DNA of 64,000 bases from Pseudomonas sp. A34-9 (GTDB taxonomy: Bacteria; Pseudomonadota; Gammaproteobacteria; Pseudomonadales; Pseudomonadaceae), in the NCBI RefSeq assembly GCF_029543085.1, contig NZ_CP119967.1, positions 682,001-746,000 of the forward strand, read 5' to 3'. This document shows positions 36,586 to 46,600 of this stretch, one piece after another. How positions within the stretch are numbered: position 1 is the stretch's first letter; each line of letters begins with the position of its first letter. The notes beneath the pieces are model-generated. The model was not told where the DNA came from. It ran no database searches and was given only the letters and a program-made list of their open reading frames with translations. The position numbers and the translations under genes are program-made.

Positions 36586-37679
36586 GCAAAACCCCCGGCC
36601 TGCCCGACAATCCCGCCCTGACGATCAATCGCAAACACCTCGACCTGCACCTGCGCCGGCACCACGCTGCGGGCGAAATTCAACGCATGTCGACAGACTT
36701 CATCACCGAGCGCGATCCCCGCCGCACTGGCCATCGCCAATGCCTGCTGACTGGTATTGGCCTCACGAATGCCTTGCTGCAACGCCTCATCCGCGCCAAT
36801 CGCCGCCGCCCATTGCGCCAGTTGCGGCAGGTCGATACTCGAATGCCGCGAGTGCAGATCCATGTGTCCGGCCGCCAGTTTGCTGATCTTGCCGAAGCCG
36901 CCGCACAGGCTGAGTTTATCCACAGGTACTTTGCGCAGATGCTTGAGCACCGCGCCGACGAAGTCGCCCATTTCGATCAGAGCGATTTCCGGCAGGTTAT
37001 AGACCCGGCGCATGGTGTCTTCGCTGGCGTTGCCGGTGCAGGCGGCGATGTGCAGATAACCGTTGGTTTTCGCCACGTCGATGCCTTGATGGATCGAGGC
37101 AATGTAGGCCGCGCAAGAGAACGGCCGGACGATGCCGCTGGTGCCGAGGATCGACAAACCCCCGAGAATGCCCAGACGCGGATTCATGGTTTTCAGCGCC
37201 AGCGCTTCGCCGCCCTCGACGTTGACCGTGACGTCGAAGCCGCCGCCATAACCGGTTTCGGCGGCGAGCAGCGTCAGGTGATCGCTGATCATCTTGCGCG
37301 GCACCGGATTGATCGCCGGCTCACCGACGCCGAGCACCAGTCCCGGCCGGGTCACGGTGCCAACCCCGACACCGGCGTTGAAACGAATCCCCGGCTCGCT
37401 CAGCAGCCGCACCCGCGAGTAGAGCAGCGCACCGTGGGTCACGTCGGGATCGTCGCCGGCATCCTTGATCGTCCCGGCCTCGGCGCCGTCGTCGGTCAAA
37501 CGACAGAACTCCAGACGCATCTGCACCTGTTTGCCTTTGGGCAAGACGATCTGCACCGCATCGGCCGAGATCCCGCCGAGCAACAGGCGCGCGGCGGCAA
37601 GGCTGGTGGCGGTGGCGCAGCTGCCGGTGGTCAGGCCACTGCGCAGGGGCGCGGGTTGTTCGGCGGTTTCGTCACGCAT
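36582..37679 (-). CDS. cbiD: Cobalt-precorrin-5B C1-methyltransferase CbiD
   Basis: A 365-residue Cbi[22 protein letters not shown] near residue 11 (family hallmark GxTTGxCAAAA), [42 protein letters not shown] and [20 protein letters not shown]. It methylates C1 and helps ring contraction in the anaerobic-type pathway, taking the place of CobF. The start at ATG 37679 ([12 protein letters not shown]) overlaps the cobL end by eight bases; the longer frame is only cobL read out of frame. Confidence 0.93.
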   Translation of the reverse strand: MRDETAEQPAPLRSGLTTGSCATATSLAAARLLLGGISADAVQIVLPKGKQVQMRLEFCRLTDDGAEAGTIKDAGDDPDVTHGALLYSRVRLLSEPGIRFNAGVGVGTVTRPGLVLGVGEPAINPVPRKMISDHLTLLAAETGYGGGFDVTVNVEGGEALALKTMNPRLGILGGLSILGTSGIVRPFSCAAYIASIHQGIDVAKTNGYLHIAACTGNASEDTMRRVYNLPEIALIEMGDFVGAVLKHLRKVPVDKLSLCGGFGKISKLAAGHMDLHSRHSSIDLPQLAQWAAAIGADEALQQGIREANTSQQALAMASAAGIALGDEVCRHALNFARSVVPAQVQVEVFAIDRQGGIVGQAGGFA

Positions 37680-38883
37680 CAAGGGGTTTGACCAGATCAA
37701 GCAGAGTAATCGGCAGCGCTTGACGCCAAGTGTCGAACTCGCCGAGCGGCTGCGCCTGCGCGACATGGATGCGCGTCAGCTCGCCACCGAAGCGTTCACG
37801 CCAGCTCATCAGGGCCACTTCGCTTTGCAGGGTCACCGCGTTGGCGACCAGACGGCCACCGGGTTTGAGGTGCGTCCAGCAGGTTTCGAACACGCCTTCA
37901 CGGGTCACGCCGCCGCCGATGAAAATCGCGTCCGGGCGTTCCAGCCCAGTCAAAGCCTGCGGTGCCTTGCCGCGAATCAGTTGCAGGCCGGGCACCCCCA
38001 GCGCATCGCGGTTGTGCTCGATCAATTGCTGACGGCCGTCATCGGCTTCGATGGCCAAGGCGCGGCAGCTCGGGTGTGCGCGCATCCACTCGATGCCGAT
38101 CGAGCCGCTGCCGGCGCCGACGTCCCAGAGCAGTTCGCCGGGTGTCGGCGCGAGGCGGGCGAGGGTGATGGCGCGCACATCGCGCTTGGTCAGTTGGCCG
38201 TCATGCTGGAAGGCCGAGTCGGGCAGACCGGCGAGGCGCGACAGGCGCGGGGCGTCGATATCGGCCAGGCATTCGATGGCGATGACATTGAGATCGGCTA
38301 TCCGTGCGTCGTCCCAGGCGTTGGCGGTGCCTTCGATACGCCGTTCGGCGCTGCCACCCAGATGTTCCAGCACGCTCAGGCGGCTCGGACCGAAGCCACG
38401 TTCACGGAGCAATTGCGCGACCGCCGCCGGACTGCTTCCGTCATTGCTCAACAGCAACAGACGCACGCCGCTGAACAACTGCGCATTGATTGCCGCCAGT
38501 GGTCGAGCGACCAGCGACAGCGTCACCACGTCCTGCAACGGCCAACCGAGGCGGGCGGCGGCCAGTGAACAGGACGAGGGTGCCGGCAGAATCAACATTT
38601 CCTCGCTTGGCACCTGGCGGGCGAGGCTGGCACCGACGCCGTAGAGCATCGGGTCACCGCTGGCCAATACGCAAACTGCTTCGCCACGCTGTTCGAGCAC
38701 GGGCGCGAGGGAAAACGGGCTGGGCCACAATTGCCGCTCGCCGCGAATACACACCGGCAGCAAATCCAGTTGGCGCTGGCCACCGACGATCCGCGAGGCG
38801 CCCAGCAGGGCACGCCGGGCGTTTTTGCCCAGGCCCTTGAAGCCGTCTTCACCGATTCCCACTACCGTCAGCCAGGGTGACAT
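37672..38883 (-). CDS. cobL: Precorrin-6Y C5,15-methyltransferase (decarboxylating), CbiE-CbiT fusion
   Basis: A 403-residue bifunctional enzyme. Residues ~1-205 are the CbiE-type tetrapyrrole methylase ([26 protein letters not shown]). Residues ~225-403 are the CbiT Rossmann methyltransferase ([30 protein letters not shown]). It methylates C5 and C15 and decarboxylates the C12 acetate. It heads the minus-strand cob operon and is divergent from cobG over 132 bases. I looked there for a cobalamin riboswitch box and saw none. Confidence 0.95.
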   Translation of the reverse strand: MSPWLTVVGIGEDGFKGLGKNARRALLGASRIVGGQRQLDLLPVCIRGERQLWPSPFSLAPVLEQRGEAVCVLASGDPMLYGVGASLARQVPSEEMLILPAPSSCSLAAARLGWPLQDVVTLSLVARPLAAINAQLFSGVRLLLLSNDGSSPAAVAQLLRERGFGPSRLSVLEHLGGSAERRIEGTANAWDDARIADLNVIAIECLADIDAPRLSRLAGLPDSAFQHDGQLTKRDVRAITLARLAPTPGELLWDVGAGSGSIGIEWMRAHPSCRALAIEADDGRQQLIEHNRDALGVPGLQLIRGKAPQALTGLERPDAIFIGGGVTREGVFETCWTHLKPGGRLVANAVTLQSEVALMSWRERFGGELTRIHVAQAQPLGEFDTWRQALPITLLDLVKPLDA

Positions 38884-39015
38884 CTATATTCCTCTAAACA
38901 CGCCGTTCCGACGGGCAGTCTTTTCATGCCAGCGGACAAAGCAGGCATAATACCGCGCCTTCGCCCGCGAAGCGCCTTTCCCACGCAGCCGGTCAGCCCC
39001 TTGAACGAACGCCCT

Positions 39016-40311
39016 ATGTCCACCGCCTTACGCCCCTCGGCCTGCCCGGGGTTGCTGCGTATCGTCCAGGCACTGGACGGTGGCATCTGCCGGATCAAGC
39101 TCAATGGCGGCTCGATCAGCGCCGATCAGGCCGACGCGGTGGCCGAAGCTGCCGAACAGTTTGGCGGGGCTATCGAAGCGACCAACCGCGCCAATCTGCA
39201 AATCCGTGGGATCGGCGAGCAATCTGCGGCACTGATCGAGCGCTTGCTCGCCGCCGGTCTTGGCCCGCGCACGGCAGCCGCTGACGATGTGCGCAACCTG
39301 ATGCTCAGCCCCGCCGCCGGGATCGATCGGCAGATGCTTTTCGACACGCGCGGCCTCGCCGCGCAGATCCTCGACACCTTGCAAAGCCATCCTCGGTTCC
39401 ACGAGTTGAGCGCCAAGTTCGCCGTGCAACTCGATGGCGGTGAAGCGCTGGCGATGCTCGAACATCCCCATGACCTGTGGTTGTCGGCGTTCGCGCGTGA
39501 CGGTGAAACCTGGCTGGCGTTCGGCCTGGCCGGATGCCCGACGGATCAGGTGATAGGCGCGGTGGCGCTGGAGAATGGCCATGCGCTGGTGGTTGCAGTG
39601 CTGGAATTGTTTCTTGAGTCGGCGCGTCCCGAGCACACGCGCATGCGTCATTTGCTCGACGAATTGCCGCTGTCGGCATTTCTCGAACAACTGCGCGCGC
39701 GTTTGCCGATCAAGCCGATCAGCGATTGGCAGCGCAGCGCCGTGGCGGACGATCTGCACATCGGCGTTCATCGGCAAAATACCGCGGATCTGGTGTACAT
39801 CGGTGCGGTGCCGGCGCTGGGTCGTCTCGATCCGGCAATGCTGCGCGGGGCTGCGCAACTGTCCCGCCAGTTCGGCAACGGCAGCCTGCGCTTCACCCCT
39901 TGGCAAAGCCTGCTGGTGCCGGACGTCAAAGCGAGCGCTGCGGCTCAGGTGCTGGAAGGTCTCGAGCGACTGAACCTGTTTACCCGCGCTGCCGAACCCC
40001 TCTCGCGCCTGATCGCCTGCACCGGTGCCAGTGGCTGCGGCAAAGGCCTGGCCGACACCAAGCAGGACGCCCGCCATCTGGCGACCTTGCTGCCCTCGGC
40101 CCTCAACGTTCACCTCAGCGGCTGCCCGCGCTCCTGCGCTGCCGCCCACTGTGCCCCGGTGACGTTGCTGGCCGTCAATCCCGGTCATTACGACCTCTAT
40201 TTTCGCGATGCGACGCTGCCGGGTTTCGGCGCGCTGCACGCACGCAACCTTACTATTGAAGCGGCCGCGACCCTGCTCGCCGCCCGCTCTCGGAGCCCCC
40301 TTGATGCTTGA
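39016..40311 (+). CDS. cobG: Precorrin-3B synthase (oxygen-dependent)
   Basis: A 431-residue nitrite/sulfite-reductase-type protein with two ferredoxin-like halves (LNGGSISADQADAVAE... and SDWQRSAVADDLHIGVH). The C-terminal half has the 4Fe-4S/siroheme-type cysteines: CTGASGC (C-x5-C) and later GCPRSC (C-x3-C). CobG hydroxylates precorrin-3A using O2, so the pathway is the aerobic one. I start at ATG 39016 (MSTALRPS), since the preceding 30 codons look unconserved. The cobH start overlaps its end by eight bases. Confidence 0.93.
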   Translation: MSTALRPSACPGLLRIVQALDGGICRIKLNGGSISADQADAVAEAAEQFGGAIEATNRANLQIRGIGEQSAALIERLLAAGLGPRTAAADDVRNLMLSPAAGIDRQMLFDTRGLAAQILDTLQSHPRFHELSAKFAVQLDGGEALAMLEHPHDLWLSAFARDGETWLAFGLAGCPTDQVIGAVALENGHALVVAVLELFLESARPEHTRMRHLLDELPLSAFLEQLRARLPIKPISDWQRSAVADDLHIGVHRQNTADLVYIGAVPALGRLDPAMLRGAAQLSRQFGNGSLRFTPWQSLLVPDVKASAAAQVLEGLERLNLFTRAAEPLSRLIACTGASGCGKGLADTKQDARHLATLLPSALNVHLSGCPRSCAAAHCAPVTLLAVNPGHYDLYFRDATLPGFGALHARNLTIEAAATLLAARSRSPLDA

Positions 40312-40930
40312 TTACATCCGCGACGGTCAGGAGATTTATCGCAACTCCTTCGCGATCATTCGCAGCGAGGCCAATCTGGCGCGCATCCCGGCCGATCTGG
40401 AAAAACTCGCGGTGCGGGTGATCCACGCCTGCGGCATGGTCGAAGCCGTCGACGGTCTGCAATTCTCCGAAGGGGCGGGCAAGGCCGGGCGCGATGCGCT
40501 GGCCGCTGGCGCGCCGATTCTTTGCGATGCGCGGATGGTCTCCGAAGGCGTAACCCGTGCGCGCCTGCCAGCCAACAACGAAGTGATCTGCACGTTGCGC
40601 GACGACAGCGTGCCGGAGTTGGCCCGTGAACTGGGCAACACCCGTTCCGCCGCCGCGCTGGAGCTGTGGCGTCCGCACCTGGAAGGCAGCGTGGTGGTGA
40701 TCGGCAACGCACCGACCGCACTGTTCTATCTGCTGGAAATGCTCGACGCCGGCGCACCGAAACCGGCGCTGATTCTCGGCTTCCCGGTCGGTTTCGTCGG
40801 CGCTGCCGAATCGAAAGCCGCACTGGCCGCTGACAGCCGTGGCGTGCCGTTCGTCATCATGCAAGGCCGTCTCGGTGGCAGCGCGATGGCCGCCGCCGCC
40901 GTCAATGCCCTCGCCACGGAGATCGAATGA
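40304..40930 (+). CDS. cobH: Precorrin-8X methylmutase
   Basis: A 208-residue CobH/CbiC. It starts [20 protein letters not shown] (family start), then [20 protein letters not shown] with the catalytic His, [19 protein letters not shown] and [17 protein letters not shown] near the end. It moves the C11 methyl to C12, forming hydrogenobyrinate. It overlaps cobG by eight bases and cobI by four, so cobG-cobH-cobI-cobJ is one coupled operon. Confidence 0.95.
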   Translation: MLDYIRDGQEIYRNSFAIIRSEANLARIPADLEKLAVRVIHACGMVEAVDGLQFSEGAGKAGRDALAAGAPILCDARMVSEGVTRARLPANNEVICTLRDDSVPELARELGNTRSAAALELWRPHLEGSVVVIGNAPTALFYLLEMLDAGAPKPALILGFPVGFVGAAESKAALAADSRGVPFVIMQGRLGGSAMAAAAVNALATEIE

Positions 40931-41661
40931 TGCAGGCCAAAGGACGTTTGCTTGGCCTGGGCGTCGGCCCCGGTGATCCGGAACTGATTACCGTCAAAGC
41001 CTTGCGCCTGCTGCGCGAATCGCCGGTGGTGGCGTACTTCGTCGCCAAGGGCAAGAAAGGCAACGCCTTCGGCATCATCGAAGCGCACCTGCAAGAGGCG
41101 CAGAACCTGCTGCCGCTGGTGTACCCGGTGACCACCGAAGTACTGCCGGCCCCGCTGTCTTATGAACAGGTGATCAGCGACTTCTACGACGAAGCCGCCG
41201 AGACGGTGGCCGCGCATCTGGAGGCCGGTCGCGATGTGGCGGTGATCTGTGAAGGTGATCCGTTCTTTTACGGCTCCTACATGTACCTGCACGATCGCCT
41301 CGCCAGCCGCTATGAAGCACAAGTAGTGCCGGGCGTATGCTCGATGCTCGGCGGCGCTTCGGTGCTGGGTGCGCCGTTGGTGTATCGCAATCAGAGCCTG
41401 TCGGTGCTCTCCGGCGTGTTGCCCCATGAAGAGCTCAAGCGCCGTCTGGCCGATGCCGACGCGGCGGTGATCATGAAACTGGGGCGCAACTTTCCCAAAG
41501 TGCGTCAGGTGCTGGAAGAACTCGGGCTGGCCGAGCGCGCGCTGTATGTTGAACGCGCGACCATGGCCAATCAGAAAATCGTGCCGATGGATCAGGTCGA
41601 GCCGATGTCGTCGCCGTACTTCTCGCTGATCATTGTGCCGGGCGAACGGTGGCAAGGCTGA
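40927..41661 (+). CDS. cobI: Precorrin-2 C20-methyltransferase
   Basis: A 244-residue tetrapyrrole methylase of the CobI/CbiL group. [20 protein letters not shown] at the start is the SAM-binding loop; [20 protein letters not shown] near residue 105 and [20 protein letters not shown] near residue 137 are the usual second and third motifs. It makes precorrin-3A from precorrin-2. Coupled with cobJ by a one-base overlap (TGATG). Confidence 0.95.
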   Translation: MMQAKGRLLGLGVGPGDPELITVKALRLLRESPVVAYFVAKGKKGNAFGIIEAHLQEAQNLLPLVYPVTTEVLPAPLSYEQVISDFYDEAAETVAAHLEAGRDVAVICEGDPFFYGSYMYLHDRLASRYEAQVVPGVCSMLGGASVLGAPLVYRNQSLSVLSGVLPHEELKRRLADADAAVIMKLGRNFPKVRQVLEELGLAERALYVERATMANQKIVPMDQVEPMSSPYFSLIIVPGERWQG

Positions 41662-43349
41662 TGACTCAATCCACTCCCGCCATCGTCATTCTCGGTCAGG
41701 GCAGCCTGGCCACCGCGCGGCGCATTCAGCAGGTGTATCCGGCGGCACAGATCCACGGCCTTACCGGGCGCGTCGAAGGCGCCGACCTGACGTATCAGGA
41801 ATTCGGTGCGACCCTGCGCGCGTTGTATCAGCAGGACACACCGATCATTGCCCTGTGCGCGGCCGGCATCGTCATCCGCACGCTGGCGCCACTGTTGCTG
41901 GAAAAGGGCGCCGAACCGGCAGTGCTTGCCGTGGCCGAAGATGGCAGCGCCGTGGTGCCGCTGCTCGGCGGCCTTGGCGGGGTGAATGTCATGGCGCGCA
42001 AGATTGCTGCCGGGTTGCAGGTTGCCGCAGCAATCACCACCAGCGGCGAGTTACGCTTTGGTACGTGCCTGCTCAACCCGCCGAGTGGTTATGCGCTGGG
42101 CGATCTGGAACTGGGCAAGCGTTTTGTCTCCGATCTGTTGGCCGGCCACAGCGTGCGCATCGAAGGCGCGGCGCCGTGGCTAAATCAGGCGCAATTGCCG
42201 GAAGATCCACAGGCGCAGCGCTCGATCCATGTCGGCAGTGCCGCGCGTGCGGCAAGTGCCAACGAATTGCTGATCTATCCGCGCAGCGTCGCGGCAATGG
42301 TCAGCGCTGCAGTGACGGACCTGCCCAACACGCTTCGTGCGGCCTTGCACGAGGCGAACCTCGCGGTGCAGTCGCTGGCCTGTCTGGTGGCGATGGACAC
42401 CGAGATGGCCTCTGCGCCGCTGCGTGAAGCGGCGTTGGAATTGGCGGTGCCGCTACGGTTTGTCGGCGCGACGAGTGACCTCCACGGTTTACCGGGTGTG
42501 TCGATCATTGAGGCGGCACACGGCGTCACCCTGGCGGTCGCCGAACAACCGCTGGACGTCGCGCTGATCGGTCGCCCGCGCGGACGTCTGGCGGTGATCG
42601 GCCTCGGCCCCGGCGCTGCCGAATTGATGGTGCCAGCGGTGAAGGCCGAACTGGCCCGCGCCACCGATGTGTTGGGTTACGAAACCTATGTGCGCATGGC
42701 CGGCCCGTTCCGTGACGATCAAGTGCAACACTGCACCGACAACCGCGAAGAAATGCAGCGCGCCCGTCACGCGTTCAGGCTGGCGGCCGAGGGCCGTTCG
42801 GTCATTGTCGTCTCGTCGGGTGACCCGGGCGTGTTCGCCATGGCGGCAGCGGTGCTCGAAGCGTTGCACGAGTCGGATGATCCGGCCTGGCACCGCGTCG
42901 ATCTGGAAATCCTGCCAGGCGTCTCCGCCTCGCTGGCCACTGCCGCACAAGCCGGAGCCCCGTTGGGGCACGACTTCTGCGTGATGTCGCTGTCGGACAA
43001 CCTCAAGCCGTGGTCGATCATCGAGAAACGTCTCGACCTGGCCGCCGAGGCCGATCTGGCGCTGGCGTTCTATAACCCCATTTCCCGTGCCCGTCCCTGG
43101 CAACTGGGGCGGGCGCTGGAAATTGTCGGGCAGCATCGCACCGCTGAGACGCCCGTGGTGCTGGGGCGCGATATCGGTCGCCCGGGCCAGACCCTGCGCA
43201 CCACGACACTGGGTGCGCTGACCCCGGACCAGGTGGACATGCGCACCATGGTGCTGATCGGCTCGTCCACCACCTGCACCTTTGCCCGCGCCACGGGTGG
43301 TGAATGGGTTTATACGCCGCGTTGGTATGGCGATAAGCCGGTGTCTTGA
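41661..43349 (+). CDS. cobJ: CbiG-CobJ fusion: cobalamin biosynthesis protein CbiG / precorrin-3B C17-methyltransferase
   Basis: A 562-residue fusion. Residues ~1-295 are CbiG-like: ALCAAGIVIRTLAPLLLEKG, then AEDGSAVVPLLGGLGGVN (CbiG core) and LACLVAMDTEMASAPLREA (CbiG C-terminal/CobE-like). Residues ~305-562 are the CobJ/CbiH methylase: LAVIGLGPGAAELMVPAVK, VIVVSSGDPGVFAMAAAV, LPGVSASLATAAQAGAPL. CobJ methylates C17 and contracts the ring. CbiG opens the lactone in the anaerobic route, so its fusion here is a Pseudomonas-type mixed system. ATG 41661 is preferred to GTG 41649. Confidence 0.93.
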   Translation: MTQSTPAIVILGQGSLATARRIQQVYPAAQIHGLTGRVEGADLTYQEFGATLRALYQQDTPIIALCAAGIVIRTLAPLLLEKGAEPAVLAVAEDGSAVVPLLGGLGGVNVMARKIAAGLQVAAAITTSGELRFGTCLLNPPSGYALGDLELGKRFVSDLLAGHSVRIEGAAPWLNQAQLPEDPQAQRSIHVGSAARAASANELLIYPRSVAAMVSAAVTDLPNTLRAALHEANLAVQSLACLVAMDTEMASAPLREAALELAVPLRFVGATSDLHGLPGVSIIEAAHGVTLAVAEQPLDVALIGRPRGRLAVIGLGPGAAELMVPAVKAELARATDVLGYETYVRMAGPFRDDQVQHCTDNREEMQRARHAFRLAAEGRSVIVVSSGDPGVFAMAAAVLEALHESDDPAWHRVDLEILPGVSASLATAAQAGAPLGHDFCVMSLSDNLKPWSIIEKRLDLAAEADLALAFYNPISRARPWQLGRALEIVGQHRTAETPVVLGRDIGRPGQTLRTTTLGALTPDQVDMRTMVLIGSSTTCTFARATGGEWVYTPRWYGDKPVS

Positions 43350-43444
43350 GCCACTTCCACTGATCGTCGACTGGAAGTTGTAAGTAACTTCAAGTCGGCG
43401 AGACATCAGGAAAATACTATTCGCGAATAGACATCGAGAATAAA

Positions 43445-43481
43445 AACAAGGCCGCGACCCTTCAGGACTCGCGGCCTTGTT
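43445..43481. terminator. Terminator after cobJ
   Basis: AACAAGGCCGCGA (43445-43457) pairs perfectly with TCGCGGCCTTGTT (43469-43481). An A-run precedes it and TCGTTT follows, so it could work in both directions. It closes the plus-strand cob operon. Confidence 0.8.
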
Positions 43482-43656
43482 CGTTTAAAGATCAGCAAGT
43501 TGATGGCTGTAGTTGTTGCCGGATCATACGTTCAACCAGCTTGAATGTTGTTCGATATGTCGACTGACACTGCTTGAGTTTTTTCATGTTTGAGCAGGCC
43601 GTATTTTCACAATAGTTTCATCCGCAATTAGAACTGCTTATTAAAGGATGAACGCT
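43482..43656 (+). promoter_or_regulatory. AT-rich region upstream of the first giant toxin gene
   Basis: Compared with the GC-rich neighbours this region is clearly AT-richer, with tracts such as GAGTTTTTTCATG and TATTTTCACAATAG. It is the only place for the toxin promoter. No operator is recognised; binding by the xenogeneic silencers MvaT/MvaU is a reasonable expectation from composition only. Confidence 0.4.
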
Positions 43657-46600
43657 ATGAAAGTTAATACGGACACGTCCATGTTCCTGTCGGCTGAGGA
43701 TTATGCCGCGCTGCAAATGGCGTTAAAAAAACATGGTGATTCCGCCGCGTACACGGCGTTGAACGGACACTATCAAGTTGCCAGTCGAACAAAAGATGTG
43801 GCGGAAAAACTGCTGTCGGTAAAACTCTTTCAGGAAACACTCGACTCGTTGTTGGAAGGCGGCACAACAGCCGTGTCGGCACCCATCAATCGCATTCAAA
43901 GCGGGTTGCAAGACTATGTGGCGAGGTTGTCAGCAACAGTGGACATGCTGACTGGCGTCGCCACGCCTGTGCCGAACATCATGCATTTTGTCTGGGTGGG
44001 CGGCAGTGAGGTCGGTGCCATCCAGCGTGATTACATGAATATCTGGCGCACAGTACTGGAACCCGAGGGGTATCGGTTCAACCTCTGGTACGACAGTGAC
44101 GCGTTGCTGGCATTTGAAATGAATCGGGTGATTCTCGACAGCGTCAGGGCTGATGCGATGGCGTCTGGAGGCGCCGAAGTTGCGCGGCCCAGCGAGTTGG
44201 CGCAAATGATTGAAGACCGCGCGCGGGTGCTGAAACACCAGATGTTCGAGTATCTCGAACTTGCGCAGTGGCGCGGCAAGGCGGACGAAGCCCGGATCGA
44301 CCTGATGGTCCGGGCTTACGGCAAGGATCGGGCGGCTCTGGAAGCCTTTCGCCAACGCTGCCTGGAAACCCACCAGGCAATGGTCGGACCTGACTTGCAG
44401 TTGCGTGATGCTCGTCAGGAGTTCGCCGGGCACTTTTTACAAGATGTCTATCAGCGTGAAGTTGCCATGCGCGGTAACTTTGCGGCGGCGAGTGATGTCG
44501 TTCGGTTGCAGGCCGAGTACCTGGAGGGCGGTCGTTACAGTGATATGGATTATTTGCCGCCGCTGGCCGAGAAGTTGGGTGGAGTGGATATCAGCGGTTT
44601 CGATGAAGATGAGCGAATCGCCACTCTGAAACTGATGCTCGATCACAACGAAGCGTTAATGCCGGGCCGTGATCCAACCCGTTACGCAATGATTGGCGAA
44701 GTACCTTCTCGGCATAAAGAAGCGCTGACTGCTTTTGCGCGAAGCAAACCCGCCGCACGAGAGATTTTCATTGCGCCGCCGCTAACGCGGGTACCGCAAG
44801 ATGGCATTCGTCTGGGGACTGCGCTAAGCGATCCGCAAAGAGGTGAGATGAATGCTCACATGCTGGGTCATTCTGGCAGTGGCATGACCCGCTCGATCAT
44901 GGAGGTCATCCGCTTCAATTACGACTGTCTCGCTGAAGTCGAACGCCGCATGGTTGCCGCAGGTGCTGATTGGGGAGAGAAGGATCGTCTCTGGTCGATC
45001 ATTGATGATGTGCTGGGCGAGAAAACTGTGCAGGGCATTGCATTGGCTCACGCCGACGATCGATACATGGTGCTCCTGGATCTGGCGATTCGTCAGTATT
45101 ACTCGGACGGTATTCGTCCTGAAGCGCGCGGCACGATTGTATTGACCGGACCGAGCGCAGCCAGCGCAGGGCTCGGTCAATACACCGATCGACATTTGCT
45201 GCTTGATCAATGGCCGGCCATTCGCAGTGAGCTCAAATTGACGGAGGGCTATAACGTCTTTACCGAAGAGGAGCAACTTAGCGGTTGGACGGTCAACGGC
45301 ACTGAGGAAGACTGGTTCAACCGTGAGTTGGAGAAGTGGCAAGCCGGCAAACTCAAATCACGCTATGCCGGTGATCTGAATGACTTGCTCAAAGAACAGA
45401 CCCTTACGTTCAAGAAAGGCTGGCCGGTGATCGAAGGCAAACCGGTGTTGTTGACCTCGGTATTGCAACAGTTGATGGATGATCTGGGGGAACCGTTTAT
45501 CCGCGCCATGAAGGATAAGCTGAGTGGCGACATCACCTTCACCACGGCTTTTTCCATTGGCGTCGATAGCCGTGAGCAGATACGTGCGCAATCGGTCAGT
45601 GCGCTACCGCCGTCCGTTGGCGCCGAGTCCACCAGCAACCTCAATGAACTGTTCACTCGCGTGGCCCATGGCTCGCTCGGCGTTGAACACCTGAGTCCGT
45701 TGTTGCGCGTGATGCTCGGTGGCGTGTTCGGTGCCACGACTCTGGACACCGACGGATTCGCCGGGGTCTGGCAAAACGTGGCGAACATCGCTCGAGAAAC
45801 CGCAGACAGTGGCGTGTTCACTCGTTACAACGCGATCGCAAGGGCTGTGCAGCAGCGGCATTCCGGCGCATTCAAAAGCGCGCTTGCGGGCCAGGCGGTC
45901 TCTGGTGCGCATTCGGCCCGCGAGCTCAAGGTGCTGGCGATGACCCAGGCCCTGACATTGAGCCAATGGGAGGAGCACATCGGGCATATCAACAGGACGG
46001 CGCAGCGGGAGTATCACAGGCAAATTCTCGAGCGCAGCGCACAGGTACGCGAGGTCTTCACCCAGGCCGGCGCAATCTCTGCCAGGCAATTGCCGCAGGA
46101 TTTGCTGATGCGCACCCCGGGCGATCCGGGGCGCCATTGTTATCCGCTGGCGCTGCTGATGGGCGCCGCCGTGGTTGACAGTGAATCGGCGGAACGGGCG
46201 CTGATCGGGCATGTGGCGACGGCCAACCTGAACCCCGACGAGGTGGGCGCGCGGGCATTACTGACGGCGATGGATGAGCTGCGGGCAGTGCCCGCCAATG
46301 CCGTTGGACAGTATCGCGGCAGGCAAGACCTGGACACCGTCATGCAGAAACTGGAGGCAAAAACCGCCCCCGTCGTCTTGCTGCTCGACACCGGTAACCA
46401 TGCCTTGCTGCTGGCCAAAGTTCGCGTGGGCAAGCAAGCGGTCTACCGTTTCTATGACCCGAACTTTGCGATCTATGCGTTTGCGGCGAGCACGCCAATG
46501 AAGGCGGGCATGCAGCGTTATTTGAGCGACGGCGACAACACCTTGGCCAGGCTGTACGGACTGGGTGATGTCGGCACAGCACAGTTCAACGTGACTGAGT

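Noticed and set aside
38884..39015. Cobalamin riboswitch between cobL and cobG
   Set aside because: The conserved B12-box text (GCCACTG-type) and the long structured leader are absent in this 132-base gap, and I saw none before cobK.
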